Source: Aliiroseovarius zhejiangensis | GTDB taxonomy: Bacteria; Pseudomonadota; Alphaproteobacteria; Rhodobacterales; Rhodobacteraceae | Length of the DNA: 64,000 bases | Assembly: GCF_014656375.1 (NCBI RefSeq) | Contig: NZ_BNCH01000006.1 | Span: 1 to 64,000, forward strand | Reading direction: 5' to 3' | In this document: positions 16,788 through 25,543 of the stretch, piece by piece | Numbering within the stretch: the first letter of the stretch is position 1 | Layout: each line of letters opens with the position of its first letter | Notes under the pieces: model-generated | Databases searched by the model: none | Told to the model about the DNA's origin: nothing | What the model saw: only the letters and a program-made list of their open reading frames with translations | Made by a program: the position numbers and the translations under genes

Positions 16788-19064
16788 TCAGCCATAGCTG
16801 GACACCGCAGATCCGGCCAAAGCAGCCGTATTCAAAAGCCCCCTTACGGTGATCGAGGGCGTCACGATATGCACGCGGTTGCCCATCCCCATCAGGATCG
16901 GACCGACCTCCAGCCCGCCGGCGACCGTTTTAAGGATGTTGCGCGTGGCACCTGCCGCATCCGTGTTGGCATAGACCAGCACGTTGGCCTTGCCGGTCAG
17001 ACGCCCACCGGGAAACAGCCGCTCGCGCAGGTCAGGGTCAAGGGCTGCATCGGTGTGCATCTCGCCTTCGTATTCAAAATCCAGCGGTTGCTGATCAAGA
17101 ATGTCCAATGCCCCGCGCATGGCCCGCCCGGACGCGCTGTCCAGATTGCCGAATTGCGAACCCGAACACAGCGCGATCCGCGGTTCGATCCCGAACCGTC
17201 GCACGTGGCGGGCGGCAGCCACGACGATCTCGGACAGTTGTTGAGCATCGGGTGTGATGTTCACATGGGTATCCGCCACAAACAGCGGCCCCTGATCCAG
17301 GATCATCAAGGACAGGGCACCGACCGGGTGCAGTTCGCCTTCCGCCAGCAGGCTGGTGGCATAGTTCAGGTGCCAGCGAAATTCGCCGAACGTGCCGCAG
17401 ACCATGCTGTCGGCTTCCTCGCGCCGGACCATCACGGCGGCAATCGCCGTGGTGTTGGTGCGCAGGATGGCCTTGGCCAGATCGGGTGTGACCCCCTGAC
17501 GGGCCATGACATCGTGATAGGTTTCCCAGTATTCGCGATACCGCTGGTCGCTTTCCGGGTTCACCAGTTCGAAATCCTGCCCCGGCTTGATCTTCAGCCC
17601 TTCGCGTTCAAGGCGTGCCTCGACCACTTCGGGACGACCGATCAGGATGGGGGTGTCCACGCCTTCTTCGACCATCGTCTGGGCGGCGCGCAACACGCGC
17701 TCGTCCTCGCCCTCGGCGAAAACGATCCGGCGCTTGGCAGCACGGGCGGCGTCGAACACGCGGCGCATGATGGAGTATGACCGGAACACCTCGCCCTGAA
17801 GGGTGGTCTTGTATTCGTCCAGATCAAGCTCGCGGGTCGCAACCCCCGACTCGATGGCCGCACGCGCCACCGCAGTGGCAATCGTCGGCAACAGGCGCGG
17901 GTCAAACGGTTTGGGGATCAGGTATTCCGACCCGAAGGTCAGACGCTCGCCGCGATAGGCCACCCCGACCTCGGCCGAGGTCGTTTCCCGCGCCAGCCCG
18001 GCAATCGCCTCGACACAGGCCAGCTTCATCGCGTCATTGATCTCGGTCGCGCCGCTGTCCAGCGCGCCGCGGAAGATGAACGGGAAACACAGGACGTTGT
18101 TGACCTGATTGGGATAATCCGACCGGCCGGTGGCGATCAGGGCGCCGGGCGCGACCTCGCGCGCCTCTTCGGGCATGATCTCGGGCGTGGGGTTGGCGAG
18201 CGCGAAGATGATCGGATCATCCGCCATCTTCTTCACCATGTCCTGGGTCAACAGGCCCGGGCCCGAGACACCCAGGAACAGATCCGCCCCGACCATCGCA
18301 TCATCGGTGGTGCGCATGTCGGTGTCGCGGGCGAATTCCTGCTTTTGCGGGTTCAGATCGGTGCGGCCCGTGTGGACCACGCCCTTGCTGTCCAGCATGG
18401 TGATATGCTCTTTCTTGACGCCCATCACCATCAGCATTTTCAGGCAGGCAATGCCCGCCGCGCCTGCGCCCAAGGCGACAACCTTGATATCCTCGACCTT
18501 CTTTTTGGCCACGATCAACGCGTTGAACGCGGCAGCCGAGGCCACAATGGCCGTACCGTGCTGATCGTCATGGAACACCGGGATGTTCATCTTCTTCCGG
18601 CACAGTTCCTCGACCAAAAAGCAGTCGGGTGCCTTGATATCCTCAAGGTTCACCGCGCCGAAGGTGGGTTCCAGCTTGGCAACGATCTCGGCCAGTTTTT
18701 CGGGATCGGTTTCATTGACTTCGATGTCGAAGCAATCAATGCCAGCGAATTTCTTGAACAGAACCGCCTTGCCTTCCATCACCGGCTTCGACGCCTGCGC
18801 GCCGATATTGCCCAGCCCCAGAACCGCCGTCCCGTTCGAGATCACGGCAACAAGGTTGCCCTTGGATGTGTAGCGCGCCGCGTCCGCCGGGTTCTTCTCG
18901 ATCTCAAGACAGGCTTCAGCCACACCGGGGCTATAGGCGTTCGACAGATCGCGCCCGGTGGCCATCGGCTTGGTCGCGCGGATTTCCAGTTTTCCGGGCT
19001 TCGGAAACTCGTGATAATCCAGTGCTTCTTGTCGTTTGTCGGCGCTTTTATTGTCCAGAGCCAT
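16788..19064 (-). CDS. maeB: NADP-dependent malic enzyme with phosphotransacetylase-like C-terminal domain
   Basis: A 758-residue MaeB. The N-terminal half is the malic enzyme: [20 protein letters not shown], the FHDDQHGTA motif and a [21 protein letters not shown]-binding fold. The C-terminal part (from about residue 430) resembles phosphate acetyltransferase but in this family is regulatory, sensing acetyl-CoA. It oxidatively decarboxylates malate to pyruvate. The ATG at 19064 was chosen over an upstream one because GGAGGAGG lies eight bases before it. It lies downstream of bhcD and can draw off C4 acids made by the BHC cycle. Confidence 0.94.
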   Translation of the reverse strand: MALDNKSADKRQEALDYHEFPKPGKLEIRATKPMATGRDLSNAYSPGVAEACLEIEKNPADAARYTSKGNLVAVISNGTAVLGLGNIGAQASKPVMEGKAVLFKKFAGIDCFDIEVNETDPEKLAEIVAKLEPTFGAVNLEDIKAPDCFLVEELCRKKMNIPVFHDDQHGTAIVASAAAFNALIVAKKKVEDIKVVALGAGAAGIACLKMLMVMGVKKEHITMLDSKGVVHTGRTDLNPQKQEFARDTDMRTTDDAMVGADLFLGVSGPGLLTQDMVKKMADDPIIFALANPTPEIMPEEAREVAPGALIATGRSDYPNQVNNVLCFPFIFRGALDSGATEINDAMKLACVEAIAGLARETTSAEVGVAYRGERLTFGSEYLIPKPFDPRLLPTIATAVARAAIESGVATRELDLDEYKTTLQGEVFRSYSIMRRVFDAARAAKRRIVFAEGEDERVLRAAQTMVEEGVDTPILIGRPEVVEARLEREGLKIKPGQDFELVNPESDQRYREYWETYHDVMARQGVTPDLAKAILRTNTTAIAAVMVRREEADSMVCGTFGEFRWHLNYATSLLAEGELHPVGALSLMILDQGPLFVADTHVNITPDAQQLSEIVVAAARHVRRFGIEPRIALCSGSQFGNLDSASGRAMRGALDILDQQPLDFEYEGEMHTDAALDPDLRERLFPGGRLTGKANVLVYANTDAAGATRNILKTVAGGLEVGPILMGMGNRVHIVTPSITVRGLLNTAALAGSAVSSYG

Positions 19065-19149
19065 GTTCTGTTCCTCCTCCAGAGCGGGCCGGAAAGGCGC
19101 CGCAATCAGCATGCTGTGGGTTTGCCCCACCTGTTGTCATGCTGATACT

Positions 19150-19164
19150 AACCATAAATCGGTT
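19150..19164. promoter_or_regulatory. Small inverted repeat in the maeB upstream region
   Basis: AACC and GGTT flank seven bases, and the overlapping ACCA and TGGT pair makes a second symmetric element. It lies about 90 bases upstream of the maeB start. It may be an operator, but short palindromes arise by chance. Confidence 0.2.
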
Positions 19165-19191
19165 GGTCATGTTGCACTGTAATTTCGTGCT

Positions 19192-19213
19192 GGTCGCCCG
19201 CCACGGGGCGACC
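19192..19213 (-). terminator. Hairpin after bhcD
   Basis: GGTCGCCC pairs with GGGCGACC over a six-base loop, starting nine bases past the bhcD stop in the direction of transcription. No T-run follows, so termination strength is uncertain, and read-through into maeB is possible. Confidence 0.45.
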
Positions 19214-19222
19214 TTTGCAACA

Positions 19223-20188
19223 TCAGAAATCGACCTCGATCGCGATGCCCTTTTCGATCGCCAGATCGACAACCTTCGAAGCCACCGCCAGGTCTTGCAA
19301 CCCAACACCCGTGCCGTCGAACAAGGTCACTTCGTCATCGGACCGACGCCCCGGATGGTCGCCATTGATGACCGCCCCGATCTCGGCAATGTCAGCCTGT
19401 TTCAGTGACCCGTCGGCAATCGCGTGCTGCGCCTCTCCGATGCTGATCGACTGGGCGATTTCATCGGTAAACACCGTCGCGCGGGCGACCAATGCGGCCT
19501 CGACCTCTTGTTTGCCCTTGGTGTCTGTCCCCATGCAGGCGATGTGTGTGCCCGGCTTGACCTGCCCATCCTTCAGGATTGCTGCCTGGCTGGAGACAAT
19601 CGTCACGATCACATCTGCCTGCGCGCCCAGCTCGTCCAGGCTCACGCTTTCAAACGGCAGGCCCAATTCCTTTGCGACCTTCTCAAGCGAAGCCAGTTTC
19701 TCGGGCGTCCGGTTCCACGCCACAACCTTCTCGAAATCGCGCTGCTCGGCCACCGCCTGCAACTGGAACGTCGCCTGATGGCCTGCCCCGATCATCCCCA
19801 GAACCTTGCTGTCCTTACGCGCCAGATGCGCGACGGACACGGCGGCGGCGGCAGCGGTGCGCAGCGCGGTCAAAAGATTGCCCCCGACGACAGCGCGGCA
19901 TTTGCCGGTGTCTGCGTCAAACAGAAACACCGTCGACTGGTGGTTGGTCAGGCCCTTTGCCGCATTGCCGGGCCAGTATCCGCCCGATTTCAGCCCAAGG
20001 TTCAGCGCCGCGCGGTCAAAGCCGGATTTGAACCCATAAAGCGCATCGGCATGGCCGATGGCTTCGCGGATCACAGGGAAGTTATAGGCCGACTTGCTGG
20101 CCATCGACGCGAACACCTGTTCAACCGCGTCGAAATTGTCTTTGCGTGTCACAAGGGCGGCGATTTCTTTTTCGGGGACGATATACAT
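19223..20188 (-). CDS. bhcD: Iminosuccinate reductase of the beta-hydroxyaspartate cycle
   Basis: A 321-residue member of the ornithine cyclodeaminase/mu-crystallin family, with the NAD(P) fold motif GMIGAGHQATFQ near residue 133 and a conserved substrate Lys region (GLKSGGYWPGN). In the BHC cycle BhcD reduces iminosuccinate to aspartate. Family alone would also allow ectoine-catabolic EutC or ornithine cyclodeaminase; the order A-B-C-D on one strand and divergent bhcR decide the call. AAGGA precedes the ATG. Confidence 0.9.
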   Translation of the reverse strand: MYIVPEKEIAALVTRKDNFDAVEQVFASMASKSAYNFPVIREAIGHADALYGFKSGFDRAALNLGLKSGGYWPGNAAKGLTNHQSTVFLFDADTGKCRAVVGGNLLTALRTAAAAAVSVAHLARKDSKVLGMIGAGHQATFQLQAVAEQRDFEKVVAWNRTPEKLASLEKVAKELGLPFESVSLDELGAQADVIVTIVSSQAAILKDGQVKPGTHIACMGTDTKGKQEVEAALVARATVFTDEIAQSISIGEAQHAIADGSLKQADIAEIGAVINGDHPGRRSDDEVTLFDGTGVGLQDLAVASKVVDLAIEKGIAIEVDF

Positions 20189-20202
20189 CTGGTTCTATCC
20201 TT

Positions 20203-20229
20203 AAAAAGCGGCGGGGCCGAAGCCCCGCC
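20203..20229 (-). terminator. Terminator-like hairpin between bhcC and bhcD
   Basis: On the transcribed strand GGCGGGGC-TTCG-GCCCCGCC forms eight perfect base pairs closed by a TTCG tetraloop, followed by GCTTTTT. It has the full form of an intrinsic terminator but sits inside the bhcABCD operon, only about 15 bases before the bhcD start. It would lower bhcD expression relative to bhcABC or protect the upstream mRNA. Confidence 0.7.
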
Positions 20230-20246
20230 AGTTCAGGGAAGTCAGC

Positions 20247-21413
20247 TTAGTAAGCCTTGCCGCGTGCCGACACCGGCCACACGGTTTCGACTTTGCCGTT
20301 CCGCACGCCCACATACCAGTCATGGACATTGGCGGTCGGGTCACAGTGGCCCGGCACCAGCTTCAGCTTTTCGTTCACCTTCAGAACGCCGTTGGGGTCC
20401 GCCACAACGCCGTGTTCGTCGGAACATTTGATGTATTCCACATCGTCACGGCCATAGATGAACGGCAGGCCGCTATCCACCGATTGCGCTTTCAGGCCCG
20501 CATCGACGATGGCCTTGTCGGGTTTCGCGTGGCTCATCACCGAGGTCAGGATGAAGAACGCGTTTTCCCATTCGCCCGCGTCGATCCGGTTGCCGTCCTT
20601 GTCCAGAATGCGCCCGTAATCTGCGTCCATGAACGCATAGGAACCGCACTGCAGTTCATTATAAACGCCGGAATTCGCTTCGAAATAATACGAACCGGTG
20701 CCGCCGCCCGAAACCAGATCGGTTTCGATCCCTTCGGCCTTCAACGCCTCGATCGCGTCCGAGACCTGCGCCACGGCGGCGTCGATCTTGGCTTTGCGGT
20801 CATCGAAGCTGTCCATGTGCTGCATCGCGCCCTGATAGGCCTGAATGCCGCGATAGGTCAGGTTCTTCGCGTCGCGCACGGTCTTGGCAATCTCGACGAC
20901 CGCTTCGGTGGTGGTTACGCCGCAACGGCCCGCGCCGCAGTCGATTTCGATGAACACGCCCAGATCCGTGCCGTGCTTCTGCGCGGCTTCGGACAGGTCG
21001 GCAATGTTGGCCACGTCGTCGACGCAGACGATGATCTCGCCGCCGCTGACCTTGGGAAGTTGCGCCAGACGGTCGATCTTGGCCGGGTCGCGCACCTGGT
21101 TCGACACCAGAATTTCCTTGATGCCAGCGCGGGCGAACACCTCGGCTTCCGAGACCTTCTGACAGCAGACGCCAACCGCGCCGCCCAGCTCCATCTGAAG
21201 CTTCAGCACGTCCACGGATTTGTGCATCTTGCCATGCGCGCGGTGGCGCATCCCGTGGGCCTTGGCATAGTCGCCCATTTTCTTGATGTTCCGCTCAAGC
21301 GCATCAAGATCCAGAACTAGACAGGGCGTCTGGATGTCAGCTTCGTCCATGCCGGGCACGGCGGGAACGTCAAAACCCACTTCCAGCTTCGAAAAATCAG
21401 TCGGTGCATTCAT
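20247..21413 (-). CDS. bhcC: Beta-hydroxyaspartate aldolase
   Basis: A 388-residue PLP enzyme of the D-threonine aldolase/alanine racemase-like fold III group: the N-terminal TPCLVLDLDALERNI and RAHGKMHKS (PLP Lys region near residue 62) and a C-terminal domain with the HCDPT metal-site segment. In the BHC cycle it condenses glycine and glyoxylate into (2R,3S)-beta-hydroxyaspartate. The genome context separates it from plain D-threonine aldolase. It lies 15 bases after bhcB. Confidence 0.92.
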   Translation of the reverse strand: MNAPTDFSKLEVGFDVPAVPGMDEADIQTPCLVLDLDALERNIKKMGDYAKAHGMRHRAHGKMHKSVDVLKLQMELGGAVGVCCQKVSEAEVFARAGIKEILVSNQVRDPAKIDRLAQLPKVSGGEIIVCVDDVANIADLSEAAQKHGTDLGVFIEIDCGAGRCGVTTTEAVVEIAKTVRDAKNLTYRGIQAYQGAMQHMDSFDDRKAKIDAAVAQVSDAIEALKAEGIETDLVSGGGTGSYYFEANSGVYNELQCGSYAFMDADYGRILDKDGNRIDAGEWENAFFILTSVMSHAKPDKAIVDAGLKAQSVDSGLPFIYGRDDVEYIKCSDEHGVVADPNGVLKVNEKLKLVPGHCDPTANVHDWYVGVRNGKVETVWPVSARGKAY

Positions 21414-21428
21414 TGTTCAGTCTCCCAA

Positions 21429-22382
21429 TCAGGTGTTCAGCCACGGCAGTTTGTCCAGATCGACATTGCCGCCAGTGATGATGATGCCAACACGCTTGCC
21501 TTTGAACGTGTCGGGGTTTTTCAGGATCGTCGCCAGAGGCACGGCGCTGGAGGGTTCCATCACGATACGCAGATGTTTCCAGATGATTTTCATTGCCTCG
21601 ATGATCTCGGGGTCGGACGCGGTATAGATGTCGGACACGTGGTTCGATACGAAATGCCAGGTCAGATCCTTCAAGGGCACCAGCAGACCATCGGCGATGG
21701 TCTTGGGTGCGTCATCGGCAATGATGTGGCCGGCCTTGAAGCTGCGATAGGCGTCATCCGCCTGTTCCGGCTCTGCCGCGATGATCTTGGTTTCCGGCGC
21801 CAGGTTGGACAGGGTCAGGCAGGTGCCCGAAATCATGCCGCCGCCCCCGATGGGCGCAACCGCAAAATCCAGTCCGTCCACCTGCTCGATCATCTCTTTC
21901 GAGCACGTCCCCTGCCCCGCGATCACCCGCGGGTCGTTGTAAGGGTGAACGAAATCGCCGCCAGTTTCGGCCTGCACCTTGGCGAAGGTCTCTTCGCGCG
22001 AGGATGTCGACGGTTCGCATTCGGTGATCTTGCCACCATAGCGGCGCACCGTGTCTTTCTTGGCCTGCGGTGCAGTGCGTGGCATGACCACGTTGCACGG
22101 GATCCCACGCAGCATGGCGGCATAGCTCAGACAGGACGCATGGTTTCCGCTGGAATGGGTCGCCACGCCCTTCTTTGCCTGTTCCTCGTCCAGCCCAAAC
22201 ACCGCGTTCGAGGCACCGCGCACCTTGAACGCGCCCGGCTCCTGAAAGTTCTCGCATTTGAAGAACAGCTCGGCACCGGTCAATTCGTTCAGGTAATCCG
22301 ACGTGCGGATCGGGGTGCGGCGGATATGCGGCTTGATGCGCTCGTGCGCGGCCAGCATGTCGTCAAGCGTAGGGATATACAT
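21429..22382 (-). CDS. bhcB: Beta-hydroxyaspartate dehydratase
   Basis: A 317-residue PLP fold II enzyme related to serine racemase and threonine dehydratase. The PLP Lys lies in EPGAFKVRGA near residue 56, followed by the substrate loop SSGNHA and the glycine-rich phosphate site PIGGGGMISG. It dehydrates beta-hydroxyaspartate to iminosuccinate. The ATG at 22382 was preferred to an upstream TTG because AAGGA is suitably placed. It follows bhcA with a short gap. Confidence 0.92.
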   Translation of the reverse strand: MYIPTLDDMLAAHERIKPHIRRTPIRTSDYLNELTGAELFFKCENFQEPGAFKVRGASNAVFGLDEEQAKKGVATHSSGNHASCLSYAAMLRGIPCNVVMPRTAPQAKKDTVRRYGGKITECEPSTSSREETFAKVQAETGGDFVHPYNDPRVIAGQGTCSKEMIEQVDGLDFAVAPIGGGGMISGTCLTLSNLAPETKIIAAEPEQADDAYRSFKAGHIIADDAPKTIADGLLVPLKDLTWHFVSNHVSDIYTASDPEIIEAMKIIWKHLRIVMEPSSAVPLATILKNPDTFKGKRVGIIITGGNVDLDKLPWLNT

Positions 22383-22402
22383 CGTCGTGGTATCCTTTCC
22401 GA

Positions 22403-23572
22403 TCAAACGGCGTTGTTGCGATAGTATTCCTGCGCCGCAGCAACACCCGAGCCCAGTTTGATATCCAGCCCCAGATCGACCATCACCATTTCGGCGGTGG
22501 CAAGTCCCGACAGGGTCATTACGTCGGTCAGGCTGCCCAAATGGCCGATGCGGAACACCTTACCCGCGACCTCGCCCAGACCAACACCAAACGCGACGCC
22601 GTATTTGTTGGCGGCATGGGTCACGATATCGGTGGCGTTGAAGCCCTCGGGCGTGCGGATGGCGCTGACCGTGTCCGACTGCACATCGGGCGACACCGCG
22701 CACAGCTCCAGCCCCCAGGCACTGACCGCCTGACGCACGCCTTCGGCAATCCGGTGGTGGCGGGCAAAGACATTCTCAAGCCCCTCGTCCAGCAACATCC
22801 TGCACGCTTCGTTCAACCCGTTCAGCAGCCCCACGGCGGGCGTATAGGGATAGGCGTTGTTGGCATAGCCTTTGCCCATGTCACGCACGTCAAAGAAGGT
22901 GCGCGGCAAGGTGGCGGTTTCCAGCGCGTCCATCGCCTTGGGCGAAAAGCCGACAATCGCCAGACCGGCCGGCAGCATGAAGCCCTTCTGCGACCCGGTC
23001 ACGGCAACATCCACACCCCATTCGTCCATGCGGAAATCCATCGACGCGATCGAGCTGACGCCGTCCACAAACAGCATCGCCGGGTGGCCTGCGGAATCCA
23101 GAGCCTTGCGCACAGCCCCGATATCCGACCGAACGCCGGTGGCGGTTTCGTTATGCGTGGCCAGAACGACCTTGATCTCGTGGTTCGTGTCGGCCTTCAG
23201 GATCTCTTCGTATTTGTCGGCAGGCAGACCTGCGCCCCAAGGGGTTTCGACAACTTGCACGTCCAGCCCGTGACGCTGACACATATCAATCCAGCGGTGG
23301 CTGAACATGCCGTTGCGGGCGGCCAGAATCTTGTCGCCGGACGACAGCGTGTTGGTCAGCGCGGTTTCCCAGCCACCAGTGCCGGTTGACGGGAAGATGA
23401 AGATCTTGGCGGTTTCGCTTTTCAAAACCTTCTTCACACCGTCCAGAGCCGGGTGCAGGATTTGCCCGAACAGCGGCGAACGGTGGTCCAGTGTCGGCAT
23501 GTCGACAGCCTTGCGCAGGCTTTCAGGCATGTTGGTCGGACCAGGAATGAAAACGGGGTTCTGGAAGCTCAT
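22403..23572 (-). CDS. bhcA: Aspartate-glyoxylate aminotransferase
   Basis: A 389-residue class V aminotransferase related to serine-glyoxylate and alanine-glyoxylate transaminases. It begins with NPVFIPGPTNMPE; the PLP Lys is in VTGSQKGFMLP near residue 198, preceded by the FVDGVSSIASMDFRMD strand. In the BHC cycle it moves the amino group of aspartate to glyoxylate, giving glycine and oxaloacetate. It is the first gene of the operon and faces bhcR. Confidence 0.93.
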   Translation of the reverse strand: MSFQNPVFIPGPTNMPESLRKAVDMPTLDHRSPLFGQILHPALDGVKKVLKSETAKIFIFPSTGTGGWETALTNTLSSGDKILAARNGMFSHRWIDMCQRHGLDVQVVETPWGAGLPADKYEEILKADTNHEIKVVLATHNETATGVRSDIGAVRKALDSAGHPAMLFVDGVSSIASMDFRMDEWGVDVAVTGSQKGFMLPAGLAIVGFSPKAMDALETATLPRTFFDVRDMGKGYANNAYPYTPAVGLLNGLNEACRMLLDEGLENVFARHHRIAEGVRQAVSAWGLELCAVSPDVQSDTVSAIRTPEGFNATDIVTHAANKYGVAFGVGLGEVAGKVFRIGHLGSLTDVMTLSGLATAEMVMVDLGLDIKLGSGVAAAQEYYRNNAV

Positions 23573-23635
23573 CTATCTGCCCTCCTAATGGCGATCAGCT
23601 TTCAGAGTAGCGGCTTGTGGCCTCGGGCGATATTT

Positions 23636-23656
23636 TTTTGAAAAAGTATTTCAAAA
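23636..23656. promoter_or_regulatory. Palindrome in the bhcA-bhcR divergent promoter, candidate BhcR operator
   Basis: TTTTGAAA and TTTCAAAA are perfect reverse complements around a five-base centre (AAGTA). The site is AT-rich against GC-rich surroundings, lies about 65 bases upstream of bhcA and 117 bases upstream of bhcR, and has the size expected for an IclR dimer site. Binding by BhcR is inference from position. Confidence 0.55.
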
Positions 23657-23772
23657 CTCGATTACACGGGCTAATATCAATGTAAATCAAGGCTTTGCCT
23701 TTTTTCACTCTGACCCGTGCATTATCAAGAATTTCCGAAAGGTCTTGCTTGTTACAGCCAAAGGAGACGAAA

Positions 23773-24582
23773 ATGCAACCCACGCAACGGCGGATGGGAC
23801 GCCCGAAAAGTTTCAATGCCAGCGAAAAGCAGACGACGATTCTGGCGCTCGATCGGGCGCTGGACGTGCTTGATGCGCTGGCGGGCGCAAGCGGGATGAC
23901 CTTGTCGGATCTGTCGACGCATCTGGACCAGTCGCCCGCCACCATGCACCGGGTGCTGGCAACGCTGCATGCCCGAGACGTGGTCGAGATCGACCCAAGA
24001 ACACAGGCCTGGCACATCGGTTCGGCCGCATTCCGCATGGGGTCGGCCTTCCTGCGGCGCAGCAGCATCGTGGAGCGTAGCCGCCCTGTCATGCGCGAGT
24101 TGATGGAGGCAACCGGCGAGACCTCGAACCTTGGTATTGAACGCAATGGCGAGGTGATGTTCATCAGTCAGGTGGAAACCCACGAGAACATCCGCGCGTT
24201 CTTTCCGCCCGGCACGTTGTCGCCCATGCATGCCTCGGGTATCGGGAAAGCCCTGCTTTCCTGCTATTCGGATCAGCGGATCGAGAGGTATTTCCAGTCA
24301 GCCCGGCTGAACGGCTTTACCGACAAAACCATCACCCGGCCTGACGTGCTGCGCGACGAGCTGGCCCGCATCCGGAACCGGGGCTGGTCTTTTGACGACG
24401 AGGAAAAAGCGGACGGGATGCGCTGCATCGCCGCCCCGATCCGGGACATTCATGGCGAAGCGGTGGCGGGCATTTCGATTTCGGGCCCGACCCACCGTAT
24501 GCCCGAAAGCGCGATCGACCGGATCGGCGCGCTTGTGGCGGATGCGGCCGCGCAGGTGTCGCGCGGCCTTGGGTCGTCCTAG
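23773..24582 (+). CDS. bhcR: IclR-family regulator of the beta-hydroxyaspartate cycle
   Basis: A 269-residue IclR regulator: N-terminal winged helix-turn-helix (residues about 22-80, with TLSDLSTHLDQSPATMHRVL) and a C-terminal ligand domain with LSPMHASGIGKALLS and RGWSFDDEEKADGMRCIAAP. BhcR proteins bind glyoxylate and control bhcABCD. AAGGAG five to ten bases before the ATG at 23773 fixes the start; an upstream ATG at 23695 lacks a site and would add unrelated residues. It is divergent from bhcA. Confidence 0.92.
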   Translation: MQPTQRRMGRPKSFNASEKQTTILALDRALDVLDALAGASGMTLSDLSTHLDQSPATMHRVLATLHARDVVEIDPRTQAWHIGSAAFRMGSAFLRRSSIVERSRPVMRELMEATGETSNLGIERNGEVMFISQVETHENIRAFFPPGTLSPMHASGIGKALLSCYSDQRIERYFQSARLNGFTDKTITRPDVLRDELARIRNRGWSFDDEEKADGMRCIAAPIRDIHGEAVAGISISGPTHRMPESAIDRIGALVADAAAQVSRGLGSS

Positions 24583-24592
24583 GTGCTTGCCC

Positions 24593-25426
24593 CTAGACCC
24601 CCGCGTTGCCCAGCGTCATGTGCCGGTTCACATCCTTGTAAAGCAGATAGCGGAACGGCCCCGGCCCGCCTGCATAGCACGCCTGCGGGCAGAACGCGCG
24701 CAGCCACATGTAATCCCCGGCCTCGACCTCGACCCAATCCTGGTTCAGACGGTAAACCGCTTTGCCTTCAAGCACATAAAGCCCGTGTTCCATCACATGG
24801 GTTTCTGCAAACGGAATGACGCCGCCGGGCTGGAAGGTCACGATGGTCACATGCATGTCGTGGCGCAGGTCGTTCGGATCAACGAACCGGCTGGTCGCCC
24901 AGGCTCCATCGGTGTCGGGCATCGGCGTCGGGGTCACGTCGTTTTCGTTGGTGACAAAGGCGTCGGGGGCGTCCAGTCCTTCAACGGCTTGATACTGCTT
25001 GCGAATCCAGTGGAACCGCACAGGCGCGGACCCGGTGTTGCGCAGGCTCCACTTGGCTTGCGGGGGCAGGAATGCATATCCGCCCTCGTCCATCTCGTGC
25101 GCCGTGCCGTCAATGGTCAGGGTCATCGCACCCTCGACGACAAACAAGACCGCCTCGACCCCCGCTTCGGTTTCGGGCCGGTCACTGCCACCGCCCGGCT
25201 GAACCTCGGCGATATATTGCGAGAAGGTCTCGGCAAACCCCGACAACGGCCGCGACAACACCCAGAACCGCGCATCGTCCCAGAACGGCAGAAGGCTGGC
25301 GACGATATCGCTGTATGTGCCCTTGGGGATGACGGCATAGGCTTCGGTGAACATGGCCCGGTCGGTCAAAAGCTGGGTTTGCGGGGGCAATCCGCCATGC
25401 GGGGCGTAGTAGCTCGATTTTGTCAT
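24593..25426 (-). CDS. (S)-ureidoglycine aminohydrolase (bicupin)
   Basis: A 277-residue protein of two cupin barrels. It starts with YYAPHGGLPPQTQLLTDRA, typical of AllE/UGHY proteins, and the second cupin holds the metal ligands in FAETHVMEHGLYVLEGKAVY. It removes ammonia from ureidoglycine to give ureidoglycolate, the substrate of the lyase encoded at 5383-5871. An upstream ATG at 25453 would add nine residues. It is convergent with bhcR (10 bases) and has its own promoter region with a LysR-type site. Confidence 0.9.
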   Translation of the reverse strand: MTKSSYYAPHGGLPPQTQLLTDRAMFTEAYAVIPKGTYSDIVASLLPFWDDARFWVLSRPLSGFAETFSQYIAEVQPGGGSDRPETEAGVEAVLFVVEGAMTLTIDGTAHEMDEGGYAFLPPQAKWSLRNTGSAPVRFHWIRKQYQAVEGLDAPDAFVTNENDVTPTPMPDTDGAWATSRFVDPNDLRHDMHVTIVTFQPGGVIPFAETHVMEHGLYVLEGKAVYRLNQDWVEVEAGDYMWLRAFCPQACYAGGPGPFRYLLYKDVNRHMTLGNAGV

Positions 25427-25488
25427 ACCGGGACATCCTGCTGAGTGGTTCATTTCGCACCCATAATGCCGCGCGGTGAAGAATAAAT

Positions 25489-25509
25489 CTTTCCCATAGT
25501 CTATGAAGG
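25489..25509. promoter_or_regulatory. Candidate LysR-type operator upstream of the ureidoglycine aminohydrolase gene
   Basis: CTTTC and GAAGG are separated by 11 bases, and the spacer contains the perfect palindrome CATAG-T-CTATG. The outer arms and spacing match the element upstream of puuE (3901-3921), which suggests a shared regulator. It lies about 65-85 bases before the start codon. Confidence 0.4.
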
Positions 25510-25543
25510 ATTATCAGGAAAAATTTGAAAATGACCTGGGTGC

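Noticed and set aside
16620-17780. 386-codon plus-strand frame opposite maeB
   Set aside because: Shadow of the MaeB C-terminal domain; no family features.
19223-20188. Naming this gene eutC or ornithine cyclodeaminase
   Set aside because: The family allows it, but the bhcA-B-C-D order with divergent IclR regulator fits iminosuccinate reductase, and no ectoine genes are near.
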